Part shown: positions 1 to 7,419 of the stretch, piece after piece
Position numbering within the stretch: position 1 is the stretch's first letter
Layout: each line of letters begins with the position of its first letter
Assembly (NCBI GenBank): GCA_002325245.1
Contig: DCRR01000006.1
Location: 9,957-73,956 of the forward strand
Origin: Microbacteriaceae bacterium UBA1487
GTDB taxonomy: Bacteria; Actinomycetota; Actinomycetes; Actinomycetales; Microbacteriaceae
Length of the DNA: 64,000 bases
Direction of reading: 5' to 3'
Program-made: the position numbers and the translations under genes
Notes under the pieces: generated by a model
What the model was told of the DNA's origin: nothing
Seen by the model: only the letters and a program-made list of their open reading frames with translations
The model's database searches: none

Positions 1-155
1 TTGTCGCCCACTCCTTCCCCGACCGCGCAGTCCACCGTGATCGAAGTGCGTGTGTCGCTCGGCCCGCCGAGGGCGACGGCGGCGGAAACGCTGCCAGCGA
101 CGACGAGACTGCCGGCGATGGCGCCGATGAGAAGGGAATTTCGGACGCGCAGCAT
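1..155 (-). CDS. N-terminal fragment of a secreted protein (gene runs off the left edge)
   Basis: The reverse strand opens with an ATG at 155-153, preceded by a GGAG Shine-Dalgarno six bases upstream, and stays open to the window edge (51 codons visible). The product starts MLRVRNSLLIGAIAG and continues as a positively charged N-region, a hydrophobic core of about 20 residues and an Ala-rich end, which is a typical Sec signal peptide. One cysteine (DCAVGEG) follows in the mature part; it is too far from the hydrophobic core to be a lipobox. Nothing in the visible part identifies the family. It is divergent from the ArsR gene at 303, so the 150 bases between them must carry both promoters. Confidence 0.6.
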   Translation of the reverse strand, partial: MLRVRNSLLIGAIAGSLVVAGSVSAAVALGGPSDTRTSITVDCAVGEGVGD

Positions 156-295
156 CGAGTCTCCAGAAGTCAGGGGGTCGGGCCAGCGTAGCGGGGTGCC
201 TGCGGGGCGCGCGTGTCTCGGCGGCGTGGCGAGTGTGCGCGCGGACGCGCACCATCCCGCAGGTCTTGTGCGCCGCCGGACGGAGGCGTATCGTG

Positions 296-309
296 CAACC
301 AAATGGTTG
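296..309. promoter_or_regulatory. Probable ArsR-type operator overlapping the start codon
   Basis: CAACCA-AA-TGGTTG is a perfect 6-bp inverted repeat with a 2-base spacer, and the ATG of the ArsR gene lies inside its right half. It can also be read as CAAC-N6-GTTG, the same core and spacing as the operator at 1946-1967 before the second ArsR gene. Placement on the start codon fits autorepression. Inference only. Confidence 0.6.
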
Positions 310-647
310 TAGAACTTGAACTCTCCGACGACGACGTGAACCGCATCTTCCGGGCCCTCGCCGACGCAACGCGACGCGACATCGTGCGCCGAACGCTCGT
401 TGCCGACGTCTCGGTGTCGCAGCTCGCGGACGCGTATGTCATGTCGTTCGCCGCGGTTCAGAAGCACGTCGCCGTGCTGGAGGAGGCGAGGCTCGTGACC
501 AAGCAACCGCGCGGGCGGGAGCGGATGGTGCGGGGCAATCCCGACCGCATCCGCCAGGCGCAGCGCCTGCTCACCCAGTTCGAACACGTCTGGCGCTCCC
601 GGATCGACCGCCTCGACGCGCTGCTCGACGAAGACCACGACAACTAG
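303..647 (+). CDS. ArsR-family winged-helix regulator (SRPBCC-linked)
   Basis: A 114-residue protein with the small winged-helix fold of the ArsR/HTH_20 family. IFRALADATRRDIVRR is the family N-terminal helix, FAAVQKHVAVLEEARLV the recognition helix region, and the wing follows (PRGRERMV). There is no cysteine metal-binding motif, so it is probably not a metal sensor. The same strand is open from 213, but homology-like sequence begins at the ATG at 303, which sits in an inverted-repeat operator. No clear Shine-Dalgarno is present, so the message may be leaderless. It ends 11 bases before the double SRPBCC gene, and the pair is the common ArsR-AHSA1 arrangement in which the regulator controls itself and its partner. 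Confidence 0.88.
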   Translation: MVVELELSDDDVNRIFRALADATRRDIVRRTLVADVSVSQLADAYVMSFAAVQKHVAVLEEARLVTKQPRGRERMVRGNPDRIRQAQRLLTQFEHVWRSRIDRLDALLDEDHDN

Positions 648-658
648 AAGGAGCGATC

Positions 659-1639
659 ATGCCTGTCACCTCCGTCGGGAAAGACCTCGACACCCTCACC
701 CTCACGATCGTCGCGGAATTCTCCGCGCCCCTGGCCCGACTATGGGATGCCTACGTCGACCCGCGCCAGATCGAACGTTTCTGGGGCCCTCCGACGTATC
801 CCGCGACCTTCCTGCGGCACGACGCCGCGGTCGGCGGCCGCAGCTTCTACAAGATGACCGGGCCAGAAGGGGACGAGCACTTCGGCTTCTGGGAGTGGAC
901 CGAGGTCAACGCTCCCGCGTCGTTCGCCGTTGTCGACGGCTTCGCCGACGAGACCGGCACACCCAACACGGAGCTGCCGTCCATGCGGGCGACCTTCGCC
1001 TTCGAGGCGATTGACCCGGGTTCGCGCCTGACCACCGTCACGAGCTTCGACACCCTCGAACAGCTCGAGCAGCTCCTCGCGATGGGAATGCTCGAGGGCA
1101 CGAAGCAGGCCATGGCGCAGATCGACGACGTGCTCGCCGACCTCGCCGCCTTCGCCTCCGACGGTGCTGTCGAGGCGCAGATGCTCGGTGACACGCAGGT
1201 GCGGGTGTCCCGCGTCATCCGCGGAACCGTCGAGCAGGTCTGGCACGCGCACAACGACGCCGAACTCATGAAGAAGTGGCTGCTCGGACCCGACGGCTGG
1301 AGCATGCCCGTCTGCGAGATCGCGACGGCGGTCGGCGACAGCTACCGCTACGTCTGGGAGCCGGACGGGGGCGGCGAAGGCTTCGGCTTCACCGGCGAGC
1401 TTCTCGAGTCCGAGGCTCCCAATCGCGCGGTGACCACCGAGGCGATGATCGGCATGGACTTCCCCGCCACCCTCAACGAGCTCACGCTCACACCGGTCGC
1501 GGGTGGCACGCTGCTGTCGCTTGTGATCACCTACGCGGATGCGGCGCAGCGCGACGCGGTGCTCGCGACCGGCATGACCGGCGGCATGGAGACCAGCTAC
1601 GCGCGGCTCGAGGGTCTGCTGGAGTCGGTCACGGCGTAG
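659..1639 (+). CDS. Tandem SRPBCC/AHSA1-domain protein
   Basis: A 326-residue protein with two consecutive SRPBCC (Bet v1-like, AHSA1) domains. The first covers about residues 8-165 (LARLWDAYVDPRQIERFWGP, then FYKMTGPEG and FGFWEW). The second covers about residues 175-320 (RGTVEQVWHAHNDAELMKKW, then YRYVWEPDGGGEGFGF). Family members are usually single-domain (about 150 residues), so this is an in-frame duplication or fusion. The fold makes a hydrophobic ligand-binding cavity; the ligand cannot be told from sequence. The start is an ATG with AGAAGGAGC seven bases upstream. It is co-transcribed with the ArsR gene in front of it. A bidirectional terminator follows at 1727. Confidence 0.88.
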   Translation: MPVTSVGKDLDTLTLTIVAEFSAPLARLWDAYVDPRQIERFWGPPTYPATFLRHDAAVGGRSFYKMTGPEGDEHFGFWEWTEVNAPASFAVVDGFADETGTPNTELPSMRATFAFEAIDPGSRLTTVTSFDTLEQLEQLLAMGMLEGTKQAMAQIDDVLADLAAFASDGAVEAQMLGDTQVRVSRVIRGTVEQVWHAHNDAELMKKWLLGPDGWSMPVCEIATAVGDSYRYVWEPDGGGEGFGFTGELLESEAPNRAVTTEAMIGMDFPATLNELTLTPVAGGTLLSLVITYADAAQRDAVLATGMTGGMETSYARLEGLLESVTA

Positions 1640-1726
1640 GCCTTCGAATGGGTCGCACCGGCCCGCGGGAGGCGCGGGGTGACAGCGCGACTCGTCCCGA
1701 ATGCGGCAGATCGCCTGCTGAAGCAG

Positions 1727-1759
1727 AAAACCCCCGAACCGAGAGGTTCGAGGGTTTTT
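1727..1759. terminator. Bidirectional Rho-independent terminator
   Basis: AAAACCC-CCGAACC, a GAGA loop, then GGTTCG-AGGGTTTTT form a stem that ends in a T-run on the plus strand (GGGTTTTT) and on the minus strand (GGGGGTTTT). It can therefore end both the SRPBCC operon and the tRNA-Ser transcript coming from the other side. Confidence 0.8.
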
Positions 1760-1780
1760 CTGTGTCCTGATGCAGGACAG

Positions 1781-1871
1781 TGGCGGTACCGGTGGGATTT
1801 GAACCCACGGTGGGTTTAAGGCCCACACAACTTTTCGAGAGTTGCACCTTCGGCCGCTCGGACACGGTACC
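1781..1871 (-). tRNA. tRNA-Ser (anticodon CGA)
   Basis: On the minus strand a 7-bp acceptor (GGTACCG with CGGTACC) is followed by the serine-type D-arm TCCGAGCGGCCGAAGG and an anticodon stem CAACT/AGTTG around a CTCGAAA loop, giving anticodon CGA (reads UCG). A long variable arm and the T-arm GTGGGTTCAAATCCCAC follow. The discriminator is G and CCA is encoded. The long extra arm and G73 fit serine, not leucine. Length 91 including CCA. UCG is a frequent codon in such a GC-rich genome. Confidence 0.95.
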
Positions 1872-1878
1872 GCCGACC

Positions 1879-1908
1879 ATCCTAACGCAGGGTGACGGTC
1901 ATGCCGAA
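1879..1908 (-). promoter_or_regulatory. Putative promoter of tRNA-Ser
   Basis: Reading the minus strand, TTCGGC (1908-1903), an 18-base spacer and TAGGAT (1884-1879) resemble -35 and -10 boxes. Transcription would begin almost at the mature tRNA 5' end at 1871. A prediction from position and consensus only. Confidence 0.4.
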
Positions 1909-1945
1909 TCGTGCTTGACGCATCCATTGAAGCCGTCTAGCCTTG

Positions 1946-1967
1946 TATTCAACCAAACAGTTGAATA
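1946..1967. promoter_or_regulatory. ArsR-type operator upstream of the second ArsR gene
   Basis: TATTCAAC - CAAACA - GTTGAATA is a perfect 8-bp inverted repeat with a 6-base spacer, ending one base before the AAGGAG ribosome binding site. This is the classic operator shape of ArsR-SRPBCC operons. Its CAAC-N6-GTTG core equals the site at 296-309, so the two paralogous repressors may recognise related DNA. Confidence 0.7.
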
Positions 1968-1975
1968 AGGAGATG

Positions 1976-2353
1976 ATGGGTAGCAGCGAGGCGAACGACC
2001 AGCTCGACCGGGCCTTCCTGGCCCTGGCCGATCCGGTCAGGCGCAGCATCATCGCGCGGTTGAGTCGCGGGCCGGCCACGGTCAATGAGCTCGCCGAGCC
2101 CTTCGCCATCACGGTGCAGGCCGTCTCGAAGCACATCTCGGTGCTCGAGCAGGCCGGCCTCGTGACGAGAACACGGGATGCCCAACGGCGCCCCGTGCAC
2201 CTCGACCCCGCCGCGCTCGAACGCCTCACGGCATGGATCGACCGCTACCGCCTCGACGCGGAGCGCCAGTTCCGCGCGCTCGACGGGGTGCTGGCGCAGC
2301 TGAGCGACACCTCGAACACCGACACGACCGAAACACCAGGAGAGAAGCCATGA
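1976..2353 (+). CDS. ArsR-family winged-helix regulator (second SRPBCC-linked copy)
   Basis: A 125-residue winged-helix protein. DRAFLALADPVRRSIIARL is the family signature, VNELAEPFAITVQAVSKHIS the recognition helix region, and AGLVTRTRDAQRRPVHLDP the wing. It is a paralogue of the regulator at 303. AAGGAG directly precedes two consecutive ATG codons (1973 and 1976); the second gives better spacing and is taken as the start. An upstream in-frame TTG (1943) would place coding sequence across the operator and is unlikely. Its stop overlaps the ATG of the next SRPBCC gene by four bases, so the two are translationally coupled. Autoregulation through the 1946-1967 palindrome is likely. Confidence 0.88.
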   Translation: MGSSEANDQLDRAFLALADPVRRSIIARLSRGPATVNELAEPFAITVQAVSKHISVLEQAGLVTRTRDAQRRPVHLDPAALERLTAWIDRYRLDAERQFRALDGVLAQLSDTSNTDTTETPGEKP

Positions 2354-2823
2354 GCAACGCACTGACCGTCAACGCCCCCGAAGGCCAGCCCTTCGTCACG
2401 TTCGAGCGCGAGTTCGACGCCCCCGTCGCGGCGGTGTTCCGCGCGCACCAGGACCCCGAGCTCGCGAAGCAGTGGCTCGCGCCGGAAGGCTACGAGATGG
2501 TCATCGACCGCTACGACTTCGCCACCGCCGGCGCCTACCGCTATCTGCACAAGAATGACGGCGAGGAGTACGCCTTCAACGGCGTCTACCACGTGGTGCG
2601 CGAGAACGACCTCACGATTCAGACCTTCGAGTTCGAGGGCTTTCCCGACGTCGTCACGATGGAAACCAACCGGTTCATCGACCTCGGCAACGGCCGCACC
2701 CGGATCGAAGGACAGTCGACGTTCCCCAGCCTCGAAGCGCGCGACGGCATGATCGAAAGCGGCATGGAGGTCGGAATCGCGGAGTCCTACGACAAGCTCG
2801 ACGGGGTGCTCGCCGCCAGCTGA
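2350..2823 (+). CDS. SRPBCC/AHSA1-domain protein
   Basis: A 157-residue single SRPBCC (AHSA1-like) domain. FEREFDAPVAAVFRAHQDPE is the N-terminal strand and helix, KQWLAPEGYEM and YRYLHKNDGEEYAFNG form the core sheet, and ARDGMIESGMEVGIAESYDKLD is the long C-terminal helix that closes the cavity. Length is normal for the family. It starts on an ATG overlapping the ArsR stop (ATGA), so expression follows the regulator. The ligand or role is unknown; members near ArsR regulators are often called stress or osmotic-response proteins by annotation only. A 17-bp inverted-repeat element follows at 2851. Confidence 0.88.
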   Translation: MSNALTVNAPEGQPFVTFEREFDAPVAAVFRAHQDPELAKQWLAPEGYEMVIDRYDFATAGAYRYLHKNDGEEYAFNGVYHVVRENDLTIQTFEFEGFPDVVTMETNRFIDLGNGRTRIEGQSTFPSLEARDGMIESGMEVGIAESYDKLDGVLAAS

Positions 2824-2850
2824 ACCGTACGACCGCGCCCGCTGCCCCGT

Positions 2851-2937
2851 TGACGAAATGCAGGAGAAACGGGGATGCGGGTGCAGCTCAGCCCCGGCAG
2901 CTGGCCCCACGCGCGCAGGATCTCCTGCATTTCGTCA
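2851..2937. repeat. 17-bp perfect inverted repeat with 53-base loop
   Basis: TGACGAAATGCAGGAGA (2851-2867) is repeated exactly as its reverse complement at 2921-2937. The 53 bases between are GC-rich and hold no ORF with family features. It lies between the SRPBCC gene and radA, both plus strand. The perfect arms on a long spacer look like a small non-autonomous palindromic element (REP/MITE-like) rather than a plain terminator, and there is no T-run. Confidence 0.7.
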
Positions 2938-3039
2938 CCCGGCGGCGGGTGCGGCGGGCGCGGCGGCGGATCGGCGAGCGGCCCCGGGCGTCGGATGCGG
3001 CGCGCGGGCGGCGTCGGCGGTCGCGCCTAGGCTGTCCGC

Positions 3040-4392
3040 ATGGCTCGCCCCGCATCCGCCGCGTACCGCTGCACCGACTGCGGCTGGACGGGAGCCAAGT
3101 GGTACGGCCAGTGCCCCGAATGCCAGGCCTGGGGCACCGTCGCCGAAGCGGATGCGCCCCGCAGCGCCGTCGCCGCCGCGAGCGTGAGCGCGGCCCGCGT
3201 CGCCCGCCCGATCACCGAGCTCGACACCAACGCCGTGCCGCGCTGGGGAACCGGCATCGCCGAGCTCGACCGCGTGCTCGGCGGCGGCATCGTGCCCGGC
3301 GCCGCGATCCTGCTCTCGGGCGAGCCGGGCGTCGGCAAGTCGACCCTGCTGCTGGAGGCGGCCGCGCGCGCCGCCGCCAGCGGCCGCCGCGTGCTCTACG
3401 CGAGCGCCGAAGAGTCCACCGCCCAGGTGCGCCTGCGCGCCGAGCGCACCGGAGCCCTGCACGACGAGCTGTTCCTCGCCGCCGAGACCGACCTCGCCAC
3501 CATCCTCGGCCAGGTCGACGCGGTGAAGCCCGAGCTCCTCATCGTCGACAGCGTGCAGACCGTGTCCAGCGCGATGAGCGACGGCGCACCCGGCCAGCCA
3601 GCACAGGTGCGCGAGGTCGCGGGCACGCTGATCCGCGTCGCCAAGGAGCGCGGACTGCCGGTGCTGCTTGTCGGGCACGTCACCAAGGACGGCTCGATCG
3701 CCGGCCCTCGTATGCTGGAGCACCTCGTCGATGTGGTGTGCAGCTTCGAGGGCGACCGCCAGACCTCGTTGCGGTTCGTGCGGGCGCTCAAGAACCGCTT
3801 CGGACCCACCGACGAGGTCGGCTGCTTCGAGATGACCGGCGACGGCATCGCCGAGGTGCCCGACCCCTCGGGACTGTTCCTCTCGCGCGGCGGCACCCCG
3901 GTCAGCGGCACCTGCGTCACCATCGCCCTCGAGGGGCGGCGCGCGCTGCCGGTCGAGGTGCAGGCCCTCGTCGTCGGAACCCAGGCGCCGCAGCCGCGCC
4001 GCGTCGTCGGCGGCGTCGACTCCTCGCGGGTGGCGATGCTGCTCGCCGTGCTGGAGCGGCGCTGCGGACTGCGGCTCGGCCAGATGGATGTGTATGTCTC
4101 GACGGTCGGCGGGATCCGGCTCGTCGAACCAGCCGCCGATCTCGCCATCGCGCTCGCCATCGCCAGCGCGGTGAAAGATGTCGCGCTGCCGCAGACGCTC
4201 GCGGCGGTCGGCGAGATCAGCCTCGCCGGGGAGATCCGGCCCGTCGCCGCGGCGAAGCAGCGCGCGAGCGAGGCGCGGCGGCTGGGCTACTCGACCGTGC
4301 TCGACCAGGAGGCCGGGCCGCTGCGCGAGGCGCTCCGCCGGGCGTTCGCAGCGGCGGACCAGGCGACGCCGGCGGGGGTGCCGGAGTTCTAG
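3040..4392 (+). CDS. radA: DNA repair protein RadA
   Basis: RadA/Sms is a RecA-like branch-migration ATPase of recombinational repair. The 450-residue product has the whole family layout: an N-terminal zinc finger (CTDCGW...CPEC, residues about 8-30), Walker A GEPGVGKST near residue 95, Walker B-like LLIVDSVQT, the RadA-specific KNRFG motif (ALKNRFGPTDEVGCFEM), and a C-terminal Lon-protease-like domain from about 290. Length matches the family (about 450-460). No Shine-Dalgarno precedes the ATG; a TAGGCT-like -10 box sits about seven bases before it, which suggests a leaderless transcript. It stands alone: repeats follow, and the next gene is convergent. Confidence 0.97.
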   Translation: MARPASAAYRCTDCGWTGAKWYGQCPECQAWGTVAEADAPRSAVAAASVSAARVARPITELDTNAVPRWGTGIAELDRVLGGGIVPGAAILLSGEPGVGKSTLLLEAAARAAASGRRVLYASAEESTAQVRLRAERTGALHDELFLAAETDLATILGQVDAVKPELLIVDSVQTVSSAMSDGAPGQPAQVREVAGTLIRVAKERGLPVLLVGHVTKDGSIAGPRMLEHLVDVVCSFEGDRQTSLRFVRALKNRFGPTDEVGCFEMTGDGIAEVPDPSGLFLSRGGTPVSGTCVTIALEGRRALPVEVQALVVGTQAPQPRRVVGGVDSSRVAMLLAVLERRCGLRLGQMDVYVSTVGGIRLVEPAADLAIALAIASAVKDVALPQTLAAVGEISLAGEIRPVAAAKQRASEARRLGYSTVLDQEAGPLREALRRAFAAADQATPAGVPEF

Positions 4393-4394
4393 GG

Positions 4395-4520
4395 GGTTTC
4401 GATACGTCGCTGACGCGACACTCAACCCACTCACGCGGTTTCGATACGTCGCTGACGCGACACTCAACCCGCTCACGCGGTTTCGATACGTCGCTGACGC
4501 GACACCCAACCCGCTCACGC
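4395..4520 (+). repeat. Three tandem 42-bp copies of a dispersed palindromic repeat
   Basis: Units start at 4395, 4437 and 4479 with an exact 42-base period; each reads GGTTTCGATACGTCGC, then TGACGCGACACTCAACCC and a GCTCACGC joint, with only one or two changes between copies. There are no variable spacers, so this is not CRISPR. The unit belongs to the GGTTTCGATACG...CTCAACC family also found at 4521-4650, 10690, 21229 and 60805. Confidence 0.85.
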
Positions 4521-4650
4521 GGTTTCGATACGCCCTTCGGGCTACTCAACCCGCTCAGCTTGCCGGTCGAGTAGGGCGCGCAGCGCCCGTATCGAGACCC
4601 GCCCCGCGCGACCACGCGGTTTCGATACGTCGCTTCGCGACTACTCAACC
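4521..4650. repeat. Further degenerate copies of the GGTTTCGATACG palindrome, both orientations
   Basis: A fourth unit (4521) has a different centre, GCCCTTCGGGC, that folds on itself. An inverted copy runs 4565-4599 (GGTCGAGTAG ... GTATCGAGACC). A direct copy runs 4618-4650 with centre GTCGCTTCGCGAC. Together with 4395-4520 this fills the gene-free stretch 4393-4709; no ORF with family features was seen there. Confidence 0.75.
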
Positions 4651-4658
4651 GGCGGGAC

Positions 4659-4698
4659 GGCCCACTCGACCGGGTCTCAGCTCCCGGTCGAGTGGGCC
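4659..4698. terminator. Strong hairpin between convergent radA and the efflux operon
   Basis: GGCCCACTCGACCGGG (4659-4674) and CCCGGTCGAGTGGGCC (4683-4698) are perfect 16-bp arms around an 8-base loop. It lies 12 bases after the stop of the adaptor gene at 4710 (minus strand) and also downstream of radA. No T-run follows, so it may act as a non-canonical terminator or mRNA end-stabiliser for either transcript. Confidence 0.55.
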
Positions 4699-4709
4699 GC
4701 GCGGCGGGC

Positions 4710-6542
4710 TCAGCGCCCGCCCGCTCCCGCAGGCGGACCCCCGCCGAAGTCGGGCGGCGTGCCGCCGAACTCGGCGCCCGTCTCCTCGGTCGTCCCGCCG
4801 AGGTCCGCGAGACCCGTGGTCTCGGCCGTCGCCTCCTCGGTCGCGGCCGTGAGGTCGGCGATCACCACCTCATCGCCGACGGCGATGCCGGAGATGATCT
4901 CGACCAGGTCGGTGCCGATCGCTCCCACCTCGACCGGCACGGTGACGAGTTCGCCGCCGTCGAGCACCGAGACCGTGTCGCCGGCATCCGAGCGGTGCAG
5001 CGCCGAGATCGGGATCACGACCACGCCATCCGCGGTCGCCACCGAGACCGCGACCTGCGCCGCGGCGCCGTTCAGCAGCACCGCGTCGCCCGCATCGATC
5101 GAGATGGTGATCGCGTAGGACGGCGTCGCCGAATCGGTCGCCACATTGACGAAGCCGACCGCGCTGACCGTCGCCGGGTAGTGCTCGCCCGAGCTCGAGA
5201 TGGTCACCTCGGCGACCTGTCCGACGGCGACCTTCTGCACCTCGGCGAGGGTGACGGTCGTCTCGATGAGGTAGCCGTCGTCACCGAGGATCGTGATGAC
5301 GGCCGTCGTTGAATTGGCGTCGACGGTGTCGCCGACCTCGAAGGCGACCAGCGCCACGGTGCCGTCGATCGGGGCCGTCAGCTCGGCCGCCGCCAGCGAC
5401 TGCTCGGCGATCAGCACGTTTGCCTCTGCCACCTCGATCGCGGCGTAGTCGGCCACGATGTCGGCGGCGCTCGGCACCGACGAAGTGCCGCCGCCCGACG
5501 CGGAGGCCGTCGAGGTGCTGGTCGTGGACGATCCCGACGACGTGTCGCTCGGCGTGCTGCTCGTGGTCGTGCTCGCCGCCACCGCATCCTGAAGCGCGGT
5601 GATCGCGGCGTCCAGTTCGGTCATCGCCGCAGCGACGGCCTCCTGCGCGGCCTGCGTGACGGCCTGCGCGTCGGCGACGCCGGTGATCGCCTCCTGGCAC
5701 GTCACCAGGAGCTCCTGCACCGCCTCGAGCGTGAGCGGCTCCGACTCCTCATCGGATTCCTCCGCCTCGTCGTCGGCGGCAGCGAACTCGGACTCCTCGC
5801 CCGACACGGCGTCCGCCGCCGGGGCGGCCTCGGAATCGTCCGCACCCTCGAGCTCGGCGTCGAGGAACGGCTGGCACAGCTCCGTCGCGTCGGTCACGGT
5901 GGCCTCGGCCGCGGTCAGCGACTCGGAGGCTGCCTCGATCAGCGCGAGCAGCTGCTCCTGCGCATTCTGGACGTCGCGAACTGCGGCCTCGAGCGCCGGA
6001 TCCGCCGAGCTGTCGCCCGCGCCCGACGGCGCGGAGGCGGTCGAGGTCGTTGTCTCGCTCGAGGTGTCCTCGTCGTCCTCCTCCGTGGCGCTCGACTGCG
6101 CTTCGAGGTCGCTCGCCAGCGCCTCCTCGGCCGAGGCGACCCGTTCTTCGGCGGCCTCGACAGCCTCCTCCAGGTCGATCGTGTCGAGCGTGGCCAGCAC
6201 GTCGCCGGCCTCGACGGTGTCGCCGAGTGAGACGTTCACCGCGGAGACCTCACCGCCGACGCCGAAGCTCGCGTCGCGGCGGTTCGCCGACTCGATCGTG
6301 CCGATCAGGTCGAGCTCCTCCTCGATCGCGCCCGTCGAGGCGGTCGCCGTGCGGTAGCTGCTCGGGTCGGCGCCGCCGGCCCAGGCGACGCTCGCTCCGC
6401 CGACCACGATCGCGAGTCCGGCAGCGCCCGCGATCACGGTGCGGCGGCGGCTCCACGTCACCCTCTTCAGGCGCGGGATGACCGACTCCTGCCACCAGGT
6501 GCGCGCGCGCCCGAGCGCAGCCCGCGGCGCCAGCGGGCTCAC
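4710..6542 (-). CDS. Membrane-fusion (HlyD/MacA-like) adaptor with long acidic insert
   Basis: A 610-residue efflux adaptor. An N-terminal membrane anchor (VIAGAAGLAIVVGGASVAWA, about residues 38-57) is followed by the first half of a lipoyl-like domain (GGEVSAVNVSLGDTVEAGDV). A very long Ala/Glu/Ser/Thr-rich, probably coiled-coil and partly disordered segment (about 110-360) comes next. Then come the second lipoyl half (AELTAPIDGTVALVAFEVGD), a beta-barrel, and a membrane-proximal domain ending in a Gly/Pro tail (PPDFGGGPPAGAGGR). It is well above the usual 350-450 residues because of the insert. The start is GTG, overlapping the stop of the lipoprotein gene (GTGA). It is the last gene of the operon starting at 10531, which also has a second adaptor. 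Confidence 0.85.
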   Translation of the reverse strand: MSPLAPRAALGRARTWWQESVIPRLKRVTWSRRRTVIAGAAGLAIVVGGASVAWAGGADPSSYRTATASTGAIEEELDLIGTIESANRRDASFGVGGEVSAVNVSLGDTVEAGDVLATLDTIDLEEAVEAAEERVASAEEALASDLEAQSSATEEDDEDTSSETTTSTASAPSGAGDSSADPALEAAVRDVQNAQEQLLALIEAASESLTAAEATVTDATELCQPFLDAELEGADDSEAAPAADAVSGEESEFAAADDEAEESDEESEPLTLEAVQELLVTCQEAITGVADAQAVTQAAQEAVAAAMTELDAAITALQDAVAASTTTSSTPSDTSSGSSTTSTSTASASGGGTSSVPSAADIVADYAAIEVAEANVLIAEQSLAAAELTAPIDGTVALVAFEVGDTVDANSTTAVITILGDDGYLIETTVTLAEVQKVAVGQVAEVTISSSGEHYPATVSAVGFVNVATDSATPSYAITISIDAGDAVLLNGAAAQVAVSVATADGVVVIPISALHRSDAGDTVSVLDGGELVTVPVEVGAIGTDLVEIISGIAVGDEVVIADLTAATEEATAETTGLADLGGTTEETGAEFGGTPPDFGGGPPAGAGGR

Positions 6543-7390
6543 CGGTCAGCCCCGGCATCCGGACGCTGCTGGCCGCCCGCGACCGCCGTCCGCGCGCTGC
6601 ATCCCTCGTCGCCCGGCTCGCTCACCACGAGTGCGGTCGCGGCGTAGCCGCCCGAGGTGTCGGCCTCGCCCTGCGCGGTCACGCACTTGCCGACGACCAG
6701 CACCGAGGCGTCGGCGTCGACCGTCACGACGATGCTCGTCGCCTCCGTCACGCTGAGCGTCGTCGACGTGGTCGCGTCGTCCCGGCCGGTCGCCTCGACG
6801 GTGAACCCGCTCGCGTCGACCGCCGTGACGGCTCCCGTGGTGACCGCGGCGAACCCGGTCGGCGCTCCGCCCTCGCCCGCACCGACAGGTGCGTCGGCCG
6901 GGGCCTCGCCTTCCGGAGCCGACCCGCCGGCCCGCGCGTCGCCCCCGGGGGCCGCACCGTCGGCGGGCGCTCCCCCGCCGGCCGCGAATCCGGCGATGCC
7001 GCACTCGCCATCGACCGCGGCCGTCACCGTCACCAGTGTCGCGACGGTGGCGTCGGCGGCGTCCGTCGTCACAAACACGCAGTCGCCGACCTCCAGATCC
7101 GACAGTGAGCCGGAGACCTGCGCAGTGATCGTGGTGTCGTCGGTGTACGAGACCGCCGTCTGCGACTCGGTGTCCTGCACCTGCATCAGGCCGTCGGCAA
7201 CGTCGGCGATCTCACCGGTGACGCCGGAGGCCACCCGCTCCGGCGCTGCCTGCGCGGCGGCAGTGTCCGTTGCCTCGACCGCCTCCTCGGCGGTGTCGGT
7301 CGTGGCGCATCCGGCGAGCGCGAGGGTGGTGCCGAGCGCGAGCACGGTGAAGACCGGAAGCGCGGAACGGCGGCGGTGGAGGCTTGTCAT
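6539..7390 (-). CDS. Lipoprotein with two DUF5666-like beta domains
   Basis: A 283-residue lipoprotein: a signal peptide with lipobox LAGC (acylated Cys about residue 28), then two repeated beta-rich units. The first begins [18 protein letters not shown], the second [17 protein letters not shown]; each ends in a VGxCVxxxG-type strand, as in DUF5666. A Gly/Pro/Ala-rich linker joins them. The chosen ATG (7390) has AAAGGAC upstream. An alternative ATG at 7423 overlaps the permease stop and would add 11 residues. It lies between the permease and the large adaptor in the export operon, so it may be an extracytoplasmic part of that pump; its function is unknown. Confidence 0.8.
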   Translation of the reverse strand: MTSLHRRRSALPVFTVLALGTTLALAGCATTDTAEEAVEATDTAAAQAAPERVASGVTGEIADVADGLMQVQDTESQTAVSYTDDTTITAQVSGSLSDLEVGDCVFVTTDAADATVATLVTVTAAVDGECGIAGFAAGGGAPADGAAPGGDARAGGSAPEGEAPADAPVGAGEGGAPTGFAAVTTGAVTAVDASGFTVEATGRDDATTSTTLSVTEATSIVVTVDADASVLVVGKCVTAQGEADTSGGYAATALVVSEPGDEGCSARTAVAGGQQRPDAGADR

Positions 7391-7419
7391 GGTGGGTGTC
7401 CTTTGAGATGTCACGGGGG

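Noticed and set aside
2850..4574. Long ORFs of 527-574 residues overlapping radA in other frames
   Set aside because: Arg/Ala/Pro-rich translations with no domain pattern; typical shadow frames of a GC-rich gene. radA itself has every family motif.
4395..4650. CRISPR array
   Set aside because: The 42-bp units are contiguous without unique spacers, and no cas gene is in the window.
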